Source of the DNA: Bog-473 sp963744935
Lineage (GTDB): Bacteria; Actinomycetota; Acidimicrobiia; Acidimicrobiales; RAAP-2
DNA length: 64,000 nt
Assembly: GCA_963744935.1 (NCBI GenBank)
Contig: CAVUVM010000004.1
Coordinates: 434,001-498,000 of the forward strand
Direction of reading: 5' to 3'
The position numbers and the translations under genes are program-made. Below the pieces are notes generated by a model. It made no database searches. It was not told the DNA's origin and worked only from the letters and a program-made list of their open reading frames with translations. Positions 28,346 through 35,953 of this stretch are shown in pieces. The number at the start of each line of letters is the position of its first letter. The first letter of the stretch is position 1.

Positions 28346-28355
28346 GATTGGCGCC

Positions 28356-29720
28356 CTACCCGATGTAAACGGTCTTGGGGTTGGTGAACTCCTTGATGCC
28401 GAGCTCGGAGAGCTCGCGGCCGTAGCCCGAACGCTTGATGCCGCCGAAGGGCAGCTCGGGGGTGGAGGCCACCATCGCGTTGACGAACACGGCGCCGGCC
28501 TCGATCCCCTCGATGCAGCGCGCCATCTCGTCCTCGTCGTTGGTCCAGACGCTGGAACCGAGCCCGAAGGAGGTCGCGTTGGCTGCCTCGATCGCGGCCG
28601 GGAGGTCGGGCACCCGCAGCACCATGGCGACGGGCCCGAAGACCTCCTCCTTGGCAACCTCCATGTCGGTCGTGATGCCCGACAGCACGGTCGGGGCGAA
28701 GTACCACCCGTCTCCGTCGGGCACCTTCGCGCCGGCGTGGACACTGGCGCCCTGGCGCCGCGCCTCTTCCACCTGGCTCACGAGCTCGTCGCGCTGGACC
28801 TCGGTGACGATCGGTCCGATGTTGGTCGCCGGGTCGAAGGGGTCGCCGACGAGCAGCGCGTCCATCGCCTCGGTGAAGCGGGCGAGGAATTCGTCGTGCA
28901 CCTCGTCGACCACGATGAAGCGCTTGGCCGCGATGCACGACTGCCCGTTGTTCTGCACGCGGGCGGTGACGGCGATGCGGACACACGCGTCGAGGTCGGC
29001 CGAGGGCAGCACGACGAAGGGGTCGGACCCGCCCAGCTCGAGCACGCTCTTCTTCAGGGCGTGGCCGGCCGTCTCGCCCACCGATATGCCGGCACGCTCG
29101 CTGCCGGTCAGCGTGACGGCGACGACGCGAGGGTCGGCGATGATCGGGGCGACGTCCTTGGACTCGACGAAGAGGTTGGCGAAGACGCCCTCGGGCAGCC
29201 CGGCGCGCCGGAAGAGGTCCTCGATGGCGAGCGCTGTCTGCGGGACGTTCGACGCGTGCTTGAGCAAACCGACGTTGCCGACCATGAGAGCCGGCGCGGC
29301 GAAGCGCATCACCTGCCACATGGGGAAATTCCAGGGCATGATCGCCAGCACCGGCCCGATCGGCTGGTAGTGCACGTAGGACTTCGACGCAGGGGATGCG
29401 ATGACCTCGTCGGCCAGCAGCGCTTCGCCGTGCTCGGCGAACCAGCGCAAGGCCATGGCGCATTTGGAGGCCTCGGCCTTGGCGGCCGCGAAGGTCTTGC
29501 CCATCTCGGTGGTCATGATGCGGGCGACGTCGGGGATCTCGCTCTCGAGGAGCTCGGCCGCCGTGACGAGGTGGCGGGCCCGGTCGGCATAGGTGGTCGT
29601 CTTGTACTCGGCGTAGGCGGCGACGGCGCGGTCCAAGATGGCGTCGACTTCGGCCGGCGTGTGGGTGGGAAACACCTTCTCCGTCTTGCCGGTGGTCGGA
29701 TTGATGGTGGCAAAAGGCAT
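28356..29720 (-). CDS. NAD(P)-dependent succinate-semialdehyde/aldehyde dehydrogenase
   Basis: Aldehyde dehydrogenase of 454 residues. The cofactor motif is AIMPWNFPMWQVMRFAAPAL, the glycine loop VTLTGSERAGISVGE, the general base KKSVLELGGSDPF and the nucleophile VQNNGQSCIAAKRFI. The N-terminus (FATINPTTGKTEKVF) and the short length resemble the GabD1/SSADH subgroup that oxidises succinate semialdehyde from GABA. This would fit the gamma-glutamyl enzymes at 39.8-42 kb, but the genes are far apart, so the substrate remains a guess. It starts nine bases after the stop of the acyl-CoA synthetase, and the desulfurase follows ten bases after its own stop. Confidence 0.9.
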   Translation of the reverse strand: MPFATINPTTGKTEKVFPTHTPAEVDAILDRAVAAYAEYKTTTYADRARHLVTAAELLESEIPDVARIMTTEMGKTFAAAKAEASKCAMALRWFAEHGEALLADEVIASPASKSYVHYQPIGPVLAIMPWNFPMWQVMRFAAPALMVGNVGLLKHASNVPQTALAIEDLFRRAGLPEGVFANLFVESKDVAPIIADPRVVAVTLTGSERAGISVGETAGHALKKSVLELGGSDPFVVLPSADLDACVRIAVTARVQNNGQSCIAAKRFIVVDEVHDEFLARFTEAMDALLVGDPFDPATNIGPIVTEVQRDELVSQVEEARRQGASVHAGAKVPDGDGWYFAPTVLSGITTDMEVAKEEVFGPVAMVLRVPDLPAAIEAANATSFGLGSSVWTNDEDEMARCIEGIEAGAVFVNAMVASTPELPFGGIKRSGYGRELSELGIKEFTNPKTVYIG

Positions 29721-29729
29721 GGTGCAGTC

Positions 29730-31157
29730 TTACCCGCTGCCCAGCCCGAGGTGACCGGCCACGGCCCGCCGGATCAGCTTGCCGGTGGCGGTGTGCGGCA
29801 GGTCAGGGGCGGCGACGTAGGACTTCGGCCGCTTGTACGGGGCAAGGCGGACCGACGCGGCGGCCCGCAGGGCCTCCTCGGCATCGGCCGATGCGGTGCC
29901 GCGCGCGGTCACGAAGGCGGCGCAGACGCGCTGGCCCCACTGCTCGTCGTCCAGCCCGAAGACGGCCACCTCGGCGACCCCCGCCACCGCCGCCAGCACA
30001 TTCTCGATCTCGGCCGGGTAGACGTTGACGCCCCCGCTGATGATGAGGTCGTGCCGGCGGCCCGTGAGATAGAGGTACCCATCGGGGGTGAGCCGGCCCA
30101 GGTCCCCCACCGTGCAGGCGGCCCCGGCCCACGCCCGGGCGGTGGCCTCGGGGTTGCGCCAGTAGCTGAAGCGGGCGAAGTCGGGCATGTCGGACCAGAT
30201 GACGCCACCGTCATCGAGGCGCTCGTGGCCGGTGTGCTCGTCGTCGGCGACCGGCTCGACGAAAAGGCGGCGACCGGGCCGGGCCCGCCCCACGCTCCCG
30301 GGGTGCTCGAGCCACTCGTCGGGAGAGCAGACGCTGAACTGCGCCTCGGTGGAGCCGTAGAACTCCCACACCGTGCCGGGATTCGCCCGCGCCATGGTGG
30401 CCCGCTTCAGCGACTCGGGACAGGGCGCGCCTGCGTGGGCGAGAAGGCGCAGCGAGTCGAGCCGCTCGTCGGCACCGAGGCCGGGGTGCCCGAGGATGCG
30501 CTGGAGGTGCGCCGGGACGAGGAAGGCGGTGGTCGGGCGGTGGCGCCGCAACACATCGAGCGCGGTCGCTGCGTCGAAACGACTCAAGATGGCGAGCGAC
30601 CCGCCCGCCAGCAACGTGTTGGTCGAGAACCGGATCGACACGGTGTGGTACATCGGCGAGCACACCAGGTGGAGGTCGGCTGGATCGAAGTGCCACACCG
30701 ACGCCTCGTCCTCGTAGACCGCGTGGGCGGTGGCCTCGTCCCAGATCCCTGTCGTCACGCCCTTTGGGTGTCCCGTGGTGCCCGACGTGTAGTGCATGGG
30801 GCGGGTCAGCGGGAAGGGCGCCAGCTCGGCCGGACGCGCGCCCTCGCCCGCCGTCAGAGCGGCGAGCTCGGCCGGGCTGAACACGCGGGTCACGGGTTCG
30901 GCGTCGTCGGCCAGACCGTCGCGCTCGGTCGCCGTGAGCGTCGCGTTGAGCAACACCGGGATGAGGCCGACGCGGGCCGCGCCGAGGACGGCACAGACGA
31001 GATCGGCCGACGAGCCGAGTGCGAAAGCGACGCGGTCGCCCTCGCTGCAGCCCCGGGCCAGCAGCGCACCGGCGGCCCGGCGCTGGCGCGCCTCGGCGTC
31101 GTCGTGTGCGAGGACCTCCACAACGGGAGGGGACGCCGGCGCCGGCGGTGGTGGCAC
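29730..31157 (-). CDS. ANL-superfamily acyl-CoA synthetase (AMP-forming)
   Basis: Adenylate-forming ligase of 475 residues that activates a carboxylic acid to its CoA thioester. The P-loop motif is MHYTSGTTGHPKGVTTG, the A5 region WEFYGSTEAQFSV, the A7/A8 hinge YLYLTGRRHDLIISGGVNVYPAEIE and the catalytic lysine in LPHTATGKLIRR near the end. The N-terminal domain is shorter than usual (most members exceed 500 residues). The start is a GTG and a Pro-rich leader follows. It is divergent from the sirtuin and precedes the aldehyde dehydrogenase, which may act on a related substrate. Substrate unknown. Confidence 0.9.
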   Translation of the reverse strand: MPPPPAPASPPVVEVLAHDDAEARQRRAAGALLARGCSEGDRVAFALGSSADLVCAVLGAARVGLIPVLLNATLTATERDGLADDAEPVTRVFSPAELAALTAGEGARPAELAPFPLTRPMHYTSGTTGHPKGVTTGIWDEATAHAVYEDEASVWHFDPADLHLVCSPMYHTVSIRFSTNTLLAGGSLAILSRFDAATALDVLRRHRPTTAFLVPAHLQRILGHPGLGADERLDSLRLLAHAGAPCPESLKRATMARANPGTVWEFYGSTEAQFSVCSPDEWLEHPGSVGRARPGRRLFVEPVADDEHTGHERLDDGGVIWSDMPDFARFSYWRNPEATARAWAGAACTVGDLGRLTPDGYLYLTGRRHDLIISGGVNVYPAEIENVLAAVAGVAEVAVFGLDDEQWGQRVCAAFVTARGTASADAEEALRAAASVRLAPYKRPKSYVAAPDLPHTATGKLIRRAVAGHLGLGSG

Positions 31158-31228
31158 CGGCGCAGCGTACGCCCGGTCCGTGCCACGATTGCGCTGGCGT
31201 GGACGACACCGACGACAACGACGACGAC

Positions 31229-32053
31229 ATGAGTGATACGGGCACCGCGGCCGACGCGGGCGGCACCGCGGGCGAGGTGGCGCGAGCGCGCTCGCTTCTG
31301 GCCCAAGCGCGCCGGGTGATGGTGCTGACCGGCGCGGGCATATCGACCGACTCGGGCATTCCGGACTTCCGCGGGCCCCAAGGCGTGTGGACGAAGAACC
31401 CCGAGGCCGAGAAGATGGCGACGCTGCAGGCCTACGTGAGCGACCCCGAGCTTCGAGAGCGCTCCTGGCAGAACCGTCTCAACTCGCCCATGTGGGATTC
31501 GGAGCCCAACGCCGGCCACGCCGCACTCGTGGCGCTCGAACGCAGCGGCCGGCTCGACACGCTTGTCACACAGAACATCGACGGGCTGCACCAGAAGGCG
31601 GGGACCGACCCGGCGCGTATGGTCGAGATCCACGGCACCGCGCGCGACGTCATGTGCCTGCGCTGCGGCGACCGTCAGCCCGCGGAGCCCGTGCACGAGC
31701 GGGTGCGCGGTGGCGAAGCGGACCCCGTCTGCACGATGGCCGGACGCGACGGGAAGACCTGCGGCGGCATCTTGAAATCGGCGGTGATCAGCTTCGGCCA
31801 GAGCTTGGTCGCCGAGGACCTGTTCCGCGCCGAGGAGGCGGCCGCGGCGTGCGACCTATTGCTCGCGATCGGCTCGACCCTCGCAGTGTTCCCGGCCGCC
31901 GGTGTGGTGCCTGTCGCCGTCCAGCACGGGGCCGTCCTGGTCATTGTCAACGGCGGGCCGACCGAGATGGACGCGCTCGCCGACGTCGTCGTCTACGGCT
32001 CGATCAGCGAGGTGCTGCCGCAGATGGTCGAGGGACTCGTCCCGCTCGGCTGA
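31229..32053 (+). CDS. Sir2-family NAD-dependent protein deacylase
   Basis: Sirtuin of 274 residues removing acyl groups from lysines with NAD+. Rossmann motif VMVLTGAGISTDSGIPDFRGPQGVW, the catalytic region LVTQNIDGLHQKAG and the histidine in VEIHGTARDVMCLRC, followed by the second part of a zinc ribbon (CTMAGRDGKTCGGILK) and ISFGQSL, LLAIGSTLAVFPAAGV. Length fits class III/U sirtuins. Acyl-CoA synthetases are known sirtuin targets, and one is encoded divergently (start 31157), so a regulatory link is plausible. ATG 31229 is preferred; an in-frame GTG ten codons earlier would add an Asp-rich tail. Confidence 0.93.
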   Translation: MSDTGTAADAGGTAGEVARARSLLAQARRVMVLTGAGISTDSGIPDFRGPQGVWTKNPEAEKMATLQAYVSDPELRERSWQNRLNSPMWDSEPNAGHAALVALERSGRLDTLVTQNIDGLHQKAGTDPARMVEIHGTARDVMCLRCGDRQPAEPVHERVRGGEADPVCTMAGRDGKTCGGILKSAVISFGQSLVAEDLFRAEEAAAACDLLLAIGSTLAVFPAAGVVPVAVQHGAVLVIVNGGPTEMDALADVVVYGSISEVLPQMVEGLVPLG

Positions 32054-32061
32054 GCTTCTCC

Positions 32062-32733
32062 TCAGGAGCAGGCTCCGTAGGGATCGATGGGAGCGTCGGA
32101 AGCCCCCGTCAGGACCCAGGAGTTCGACGCCTCGTTCATGTAGGCCGCGGGGCAAGGATCCGCGATGGCGATGAGGTGCTCGTTGTCGCAGACGCCTGCC
32201 TCGTTGACGCACGTCATGGCCTGGTGGCCGAGCGCGTAGCCCGGGCATTGGAACGTGAAGCCGGGCGCGGAGTACGCCGCAAGGTAGGTCAGTGCGGCTG
32301 CACAACCGTACGTGGTCGCAGCTCCACGGCCAGGCAGGGCGGCGGGCGCCGGCGGTGGTGCGGGTGCGGGTGCGGGTGCGGGTGCGGGTGCGGGTGCTGG
32401 CGGCGGCGTCGACGCCTGAATCGCCGGCGTCGGGGCAGCAGGGGTGGGCGTTGGCGGTGCGGACTCATGAGGCTTGGGACGGGGCGGGACATCGTCAGTC
32501 CCCCAGTAGTTCGAGTAGTTCGAGGTGGCCTGAGTGTTCGTCGAGACGGCAGCGACGTGCGTGTGCGCCGAAGCGCCATCGCTTCGCGAAGCGTGAACTC
32601 CCGTCGCGCCGACCCCGACCCCGACCCCGTTCAGCATGAGCAAGCAGAAAGACAGCACCAGGGACGCGCCGGCGAACCAAAGCGTGCCGGTGCCAACGGG
32701 CCCGCGACGGTCCAAGGCCGCCTGCTCTCCCAC
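32062..32733 (-). CDS. Membrane-anchored or secreted Ala-Pro-rich protein with cysteine domain
   Basis: Protein of 223 residues. A short cytoplasmic part and one hydrophobic helix (LWFAGASLVLSFCLLMLNGV) come first, then a Ser/Thr-rich stretch, an extended linker of alternating Ala-Pro (residues about 110-135) and a C-terminal domain of about 85 residues with six cysteines: GCAAALTYLAAYSAPGF, QCPGYALGHQAMTCVN, GVCDNEHLIAIADPC and a final GACS. The domain looks extracellular and disulfide-bonded, and from memory it recurs in uncultured actinobacteria. The Ala-Pro linker is encoded by a hexamer repeat. Function unknown; a wall-spanning role is the natural reading of the linker. Confidence 0.75.
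   Translation of the reverse strand: MGEQAALDRRGPVGTGTLWFAGASLVLSFCLLMLNGVGVGVGATGVHASRSDGASAHTHVAAVSTNTQATSNYSNYWGTDDVPPRPKPHESAPPTPTPAAPTPAIQASTPPPAPAPAPAPAPAPAPPPAPAALPGRGAATTYGCAAALTYLAAYSAPGFTFQCPGYALGHQAMTCVNEAGVCDNEHLIAIADPCPAAYMNEASNSWVLTGASDAPIDPYGACS
32361..32396. repeat. Six exact hexamer repeats encoding an Ala-Pro linker
   Basis: CGGGTG is repeated six times without change. On the minus strand each unit encodes Ala-Pro in the linker of the secreted protein at 32062-32733. Hexamer arrays keep the frame when copies are gained or lost, so linker length could vary between strains. Confidence 0.9.
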
Positions 32734-32748
32734 GCTTCCCCCTTTCGG

Positions 32749-32896
32749 GCCGCCGTGAGGCGGCTACTAGGAGTTCCTCGGATCGAGGAAGGTCGCACCT
32801 GAGGGACCACGGCAACCAGTTGTGAGAGCGTTGTCTCACGCGCGCGCCTCCCTGGAGTTGCACCGAGTGACGGCGCCGCAAGAGTGAACCTTCACT
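32749..32896. promoter_or_regulatory. Intergenic region with four perfect inverted repeats
   Basis: Between divergent genes (32733 and 33017) four perfect dyads occur: GCCGCC-4-GGCGGC at 32749-32764, TTCCTCG-3-CGAGGAA at 32774-32790, GTGAGA-6-TCTCAC at 32822-32839 and AGTGAA-2-TTCACT at 32883-32896. The first three would form hairpins in the 5' leader of the secreted-protein mRNA; the last looks more like a protein-binding site. I could not match the leader to a known riboswitch class. Confidence 0.55.
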
Positions 32897-33016
32897 GGGT
32901 GTTGCAGTGCGCCACAACGCAAGAACAACCAACACGCTCCGCTCTAGCGAAACATCAGCTCACCCCTTAGCGTCACCGACCCGGGTAGGCGGCTTGGCGA
33001 AACAGGAAGGCGGAGC

Positions 33017-33214
33017 ATGCGGACGACTCACCACGTCCCCACGATTACCGAGATCTCAGACGGTCGTTGGGTCGTGATCTGCGGTGATTGTGAGAGCGAC
33101 CAAGATGCGGCTGTTCCAATCGGCATCGGCACCCCGGTGAACTCACGACACATGGCAGAGCTGCTGCGCGCGAACCACGCCACTGACCCGTTGGCCATGC
33201 GTCGGGGAGCATGA
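33017..33214 (+). CDS. Small CxxC-type hypothetical protein, 65 residues
   Basis: Short protein with strand-like ITEISDGRWVVICGDCESD followed by VPIGIGTPVNSRHMAELLRANH. One CxxC pair is present in VICGDC. It has a GGAAGG ribosome site eight bases before the ATG at 33017. The pattern W(V)V(I)C.(D/E)C......PIGIG.P(V)...R..AE.L...H feels familiar from small actinobacterial proteins, but I cannot name the family. It stands at the start of the second lower-G+C accessory stretch, divergent from the secreted protein. Confidence 0.55.
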   Translation: MRTTHHVPTITEISDGRWVVICGDCESDQDAAVPIGIGTPVNSRHMAELLRANHATDPLAMRRGA

Positions 33215-33235
33215 ACAGGCGCGGTGAGCTGAATC

Positions 33236-33346
33236 ATGTCTCCCCACACAAGCAACAATCTCTCGGTGGATAGCTGGGGTGCACCGCTCTATGGCGACCC
33301 GTGCCGCGAGTGTGGATTCACATGGGCCCCCGACGAGCAGCCATGA
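33236..33346 (+). CDS. N-terminal fragment of DinB-like protein (CRECG motif)
   Basis: Short frame of 36 codons starting at ATG 33236 and ending ...GDPCRECGFTWAPDEQP, TGA at 33344-33346. The segment YGDPCRECGFTW is, from memory, the usual N-terminal part of a DinB-like family whose remaining sequence is encoded next door in a different frame. The fragment overlaps the following frame in ATGA at 33343. The combined span 33236-33684 is 3n+2, so one missing base near 33338-33342 would fuse both to 149 residues. Alternatively it is a coupled pair of short genes. Confidence 0.5.
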   Translation: MSPHTSNNLSVDSWGAPLYGDPCRECGFTWAPDEQP

Positions 33347-33684
33347 CCGCGCTGATGCGAGATCTTCCCGACTCGATCGACGAGCTACTCATCGGCGCAA
33401 CCGGGGCGGAGCGACTACCGGATCTCGGGTGGAATGTCTCCGGCTACATCGCGCACATGATCCCGTACGATCCCGATCTGCTCGCCGAGTCCCGGCATTA
33501 CAACGACGTGGCCCTCCAGGGAGCGATCTGGTCATTTGGCAGTGCTGTTGAGAATTGGTTCAGAACGGTCGTCATGCTGCACTCAGAACGAGGCGCAATG
33601 GATCTGTCCGATGTCGTGGCGTCCAACGTTCATGACGCCTATCACCACCGGTGGGATGTGACACGGATTCTTGGTGCGAGCTGA
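33343..33684 (+). CDS. DinB-like metal-binding protein, C-terminal part
   Basis: Frame of 113 codons: LMRDLPDSIDELLIGATGAERLPDLGWNVSGYIAHMI is the first helix pair with a metal histidine, GAIWSFGSAVENWFRTVVML the middle, and VVASNVHDAYHHRWDVTRIL the last helix with the H-x4-HH-x-W-D pattern of DinB-like proteins. The domain is complete apart from its N-terminus, which lies in the preceding frame with the CRECG motif. It is the third DinB-type gene in the window, all in the lower-G+C stretches. Function unknown; the superfamily contains thiol-dependent transferases. Confidence 0.65.
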   Translation: MTALMRDLPDSIDELLIGATGAERLPDLGWNVSGYIAHMIPYDPDLLAESRHYNDVALQGAIWSFGSAVENWFRTVVMLHSERGAMDLSDVVASNVHDAYHHRWDVTRILGAS

Positions 33685-33746
33685 CGAATCGGCTGCCTCA
33701 ATTCATCGCGGAGGTCAGGGCGGACGGGGATTCGTAGACTCTCGCA

Positions 33747-34283
33747 ATGAACCGAGAGATCGTTCTCGTGTCAGGCTCCCCAGGGTCAGGAAAGTCCACG
33801 CTCGCGGTGACGCTGGCCGAGTCACTTCAGATGAATCTGATCGCAAAGGATCCCATCAAGGAGACTCTCTGGGATGTCGTCCGCCCGCCGGACGGGAATC
33901 TCGAATGGTCGCGACGATTGGGCGCCGCCGCGATGGAGGTGCTGTGGACCCTTGCGGCACAGAGTCGACGTGCCGTGCTGGAGGCGAACTTCCGTCCACA
34001 CAGCGACTACGAAAAGGGCAAGTTGATGGCACTCTCCGCCAAGTTGGTCGAGGTGTATTGCTCGTGCCCTCCCGGGGTCGCCCGAGATCGCTATCAGCGA
34101 CGCGCGGCCCATTCGGGCCACCACCCCGCCCACGTCACTCCTACCCTGGACCCTGCGCTTCTCGCGGAGTTCGATCAACCCATCGGATTGGGCACGGTGA
34201 TCGAGGTGGATACGACGCGGCCCATCAATGTCGATGAACTGACGCAGATGATTTTGGCAGAACTCGTCGGTCTCGAACGGTAG
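33747..34283 (+). CDS. P-loop kinase-like protein (AAA_33/zeta-like)
   Basis: Protein of 178 residues beginning REIVLVSGSPGSGKSTLAVTLAESL, a Walker A at residues 9-17, followed by a lysine/aspartate region LIAKDPIKETLWDV, a strand RRAVLEANFRP (Walker B-like) and CPPGVARDRYQRRAA, which supplies the arginines of the lid. This is the general plan of small phosphotransferases such as chloramphenicol phosphotransferase, gluconate kinase-like and zeta-type proteins. The substrate cannot be told. A hairpin at 34283-34298 directly follows the stop and may end the transcript. Confidence 0.82.
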   Translation: MNREIVLVSGSPGSGKSTLAVTLAESLQMNLIAKDPIKETLWDVVRPPDGNLEWSRRLGAAAMEVLWTLAAQSRRAVLEANFRPHSDYEKGKLMALSAKLVEVYCSCPPGVARDRYQRRAAHSGHHPAHVTPTLDPALLAEFDQPIGLGTVIEVDTTRPINVDELTQMILAELVGLER

Positions 34284-34298
34284 CTCCCACCTGGGAGC
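34283..34298 (+). terminator. Hairpin after the P-loop kinase gene
   Basis: GCTCCCA CC TGGGAGC is a perfect 7-bp stem starting in the stop codon of the preceding gene. There is no T tract, so it is only a possible terminator; it may also stabilise the 3' end. Confidence 0.4.
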
Positions 34299-34396
34299 GA
34301 CCGCGCACGTTCATTGCGTTGTCCTGGGAAGCGCTCGCCATTTTGGTGTCGGTATGTTTTCATGATGGCTCCAACGCGAGCACCGAGGAGGTGCAC

Positions 34397-34477
34397 ATGA
34401 AGATCCAATTGACGAACCGTCAGAAGCCGATGCTGTGCGCCAACGCCGCAGCGGATGCTCGCGCCCTGCTCGGCTGA
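34397..34477 (+). CDS. Candidate 26-residue peptide with a strong ribosome site
   Basis: ATG 34397 is preceded by GAGGAGGTG at ideal spacing, the best Shine-Dalgarno in this part of the window. The frame reads MKIQLTNRQKPMLC, then ANAAADARALLG and TGA. It lies in a region otherwise without an assigned gene. No similarity is recognised and it has no membrane segment or signal peptide. The strength of the ribosome site is the only argument; the region 34299-34396 before it and 34478-34604 after it show no further coding sign. Confidence 0.4.
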   Translation: MKIQLTNRQKPMLCANAAADARALLG

Positions 34478-34604
34478 CCAGCCTCTAGTTCGCGGGCGAG
34501 CGCCGACGGCGCCGCCGCACACCTGGTGCCACCGACGCTTCGTCGCTGCGCCCCTTTGTCACACCCCCTTTCCATACTTGTATCTCTGTCCCCAAGGAGC
34601 ACCG

Positions 34605-34814
34605 ATGCACCCCGAACTGCTACGCGCCCTCGCCAGGGCCAGACATGCGGATCTCCTCAATGAGCATCCAACCCGGGAGTGGCCAAGAGTCCGACTCGGT
34701 CATCGTTCGCGGCGATTTCGTCGTTCACGACAACGCGTGGGCTCACTACTCATTTGGACAGGCGCGCGCCTTATCGGTGACCAACGGGCCGCGCTCGAGC
34801 TGGTTCACGAATAG
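34605..34814 (+). CDS. Small actinobacterial-type protein, 69 residues
   Basis: ATG 34605 follows AAGGAG at eight bases. The protein begins MHPELLRALARARHADLLNE, a helical opening that from memory is frequent in short actinobacterial proteins, then a basic stretch (RLGHRSRRFRRSRQR) and a weakly hydrophobic C-terminal helix (VGSLLIWTGARLI). It may sit at the membrane surface. Function unknown. An overlapping frame at 34645-34920 is open but lacks any start signal, and I treat it as chance. The following 34815-34990 shows no gene. Confidence 0.5.
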   Translation: MHPELLRALARARHADLLNEHPTREWPRVRLGHRSRRFRRSRQRVGSLLIWTGARLIGDQRAALELVHE

Positions 34815-34990
34815 AGCCGGTAGCGGTCTCTTCGACGTTCGCCTGCTTGCCCGACTTGACTTCCACGAAGTTCGCCATCATCGAGTCGATGTCGAGCATT
34901 CCGCGCTCGCCAATGGGTGAAGCTGGAAACGCCGGTTACCCGGCGCCATGGAGCAGTTCGCCACCATGAACGGTCTGCCACACTGAGCGC

Positions 34991-35851
34991 ATGGCGGAGG
35001 GACACACGCGCCATCGTTGGGAGGACTGGTCTTGGGACGAGTCCGTGTTTGAGGGCACCGCGACCTATTACCGGCAGGGTCGTAAACCGTATGCCCCCAC
35101 TCTGGCCAATGCTCTCGCCGAACACCTCCAACTGGATGGTCGCGGGCGCCTCCTCGACGTCGGATGCGGGCCAGGCACCGTCGCTCTGCTCTTCGCCCAC
35201 CTCTTCGAGAGTGTCACTGGACTCGACCCAGACCTCGGAATGCTGGCTGAGGCCCAACGCGCCGCTGTGGACGAACAAATCGCCAATGCCAACTGGGTCC
35301 AGATGCGAGCCGAGGATCTGCCCGGATCCCTCGGCACCTTCCGAGTCATCAGCTTCGGCCAGTCGTTCCACTGGATGGACCGACCACGGGTGGCAGCCGC
35401 CGTCCGGGAGATGCTCGATGCCAATGGCGCCGTCGTCCAAGTCGACCTTTGGCACACCAACGCGCCGAGCCAGGCGCCATCGAGCGGGCCATACCCGCCA
35501 ATACCTGAGGTGGCCCTTGATGAGCTGCGTCGACGCTGGCTCGGTCCTGACCGCCGTGCTGGTCAAGGGTTCCGGAATACCTCGCCCGACGGGGAGGACG
35601 CGGTGTTCCAGGTCGCCGGGTTCGCGCCCGAGGAGCTTGTTGTCGTCCAGGACGACCGGATCCTTGAGCGTTCGGTCGAGGACGTGGTGGCCTGGGTTCT
35701 CTCCACCTCATCAACGGCTCCGCACCTCTTCGGAGACCGCCTCGACGACTTCATCTCGGAACTTCGTCGCCTTTTACTCGATGCGTCTCCCGAAGGTCGC
35801 TTCAGTGTGGCGCTATCAGACAACCGACTTCGCATTCGCAGGCTGCGCTGA
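34991..35851 (+). CDS. SAM-dependent methyltransferase
   Basis: Protein of 286 residues. After an aromatic N-terminal segment (FEGTATYYRQGRKPYAPTLANAL) motif I is RLLDVGCGPGTVALLFAHLF, motif II VTGLDPDLGMLAEAQR, and the post-I segment VISFGQSFHWMDRPRV, which is typical of the methyltransferase-11 group with FHWMD. The rest is a substrate-binding insert that ends LLDASPEGRFSVALSDNRLRI. It follows a weak start context; ATG 34991 gives the expected N-terminus. It is the second lone methyltransferase in an accessory stretch. Substrate unknown. Confidence 0.88.
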   Translation: MAEGHTRHRWEDWSWDESVFEGTATYYRQGRKPYAPTLANALAEHLQLDGRGRLLDVGCGPGTVALLFAHLFESVTGLDPDLGMLAEAQRAAVDEQIANANWVQMRAEDLPGSLGTFRVISFGQSFHWMDRPRVAAAVREMLDANGAVVQVDLWHTNAPSQAPSSGPYPPIPEVALDELRRRWLGPDRRAGQGFRNTSPDGEDAVFQVAGFAPEELVVVQDDRILERSVEDVVAWVLSTSSTAPHLFGDRLDDFISELRRLLLDASPEGRFSVALSDNRLRIRRLR

Positions 35852-35953
35852 ACCCCCCTCCGCTCACGTAAGGGTCCTGCCATACTTGATCGCAACGTCG
35901 TCTGCAGACCCGTCGGAGGCGGGGCCATGTGATCCAACCAGTGGAGGTGCCAG

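Noticed and set aside
28320..31232. 970-codon open frame on the plus strand
   Set aside because: It lies antisense to the dehydrogenase and acyl-CoA synthetase, which have full family motifs; its translation is low complexity.
32734..32960. c-di-AMP (ydaO-type) riboswitch ahead of the secreted protein
   Set aside because: Hairpins exist but the conserved GGGGAACCC-like and GGGTGAATCC-like blocks of that class are absent.
34645..34920. Open frame overlapping the 69-residue small protein
   Set aside because: No ribosome site at its start and it overlaps the better-supported frame; no family features.
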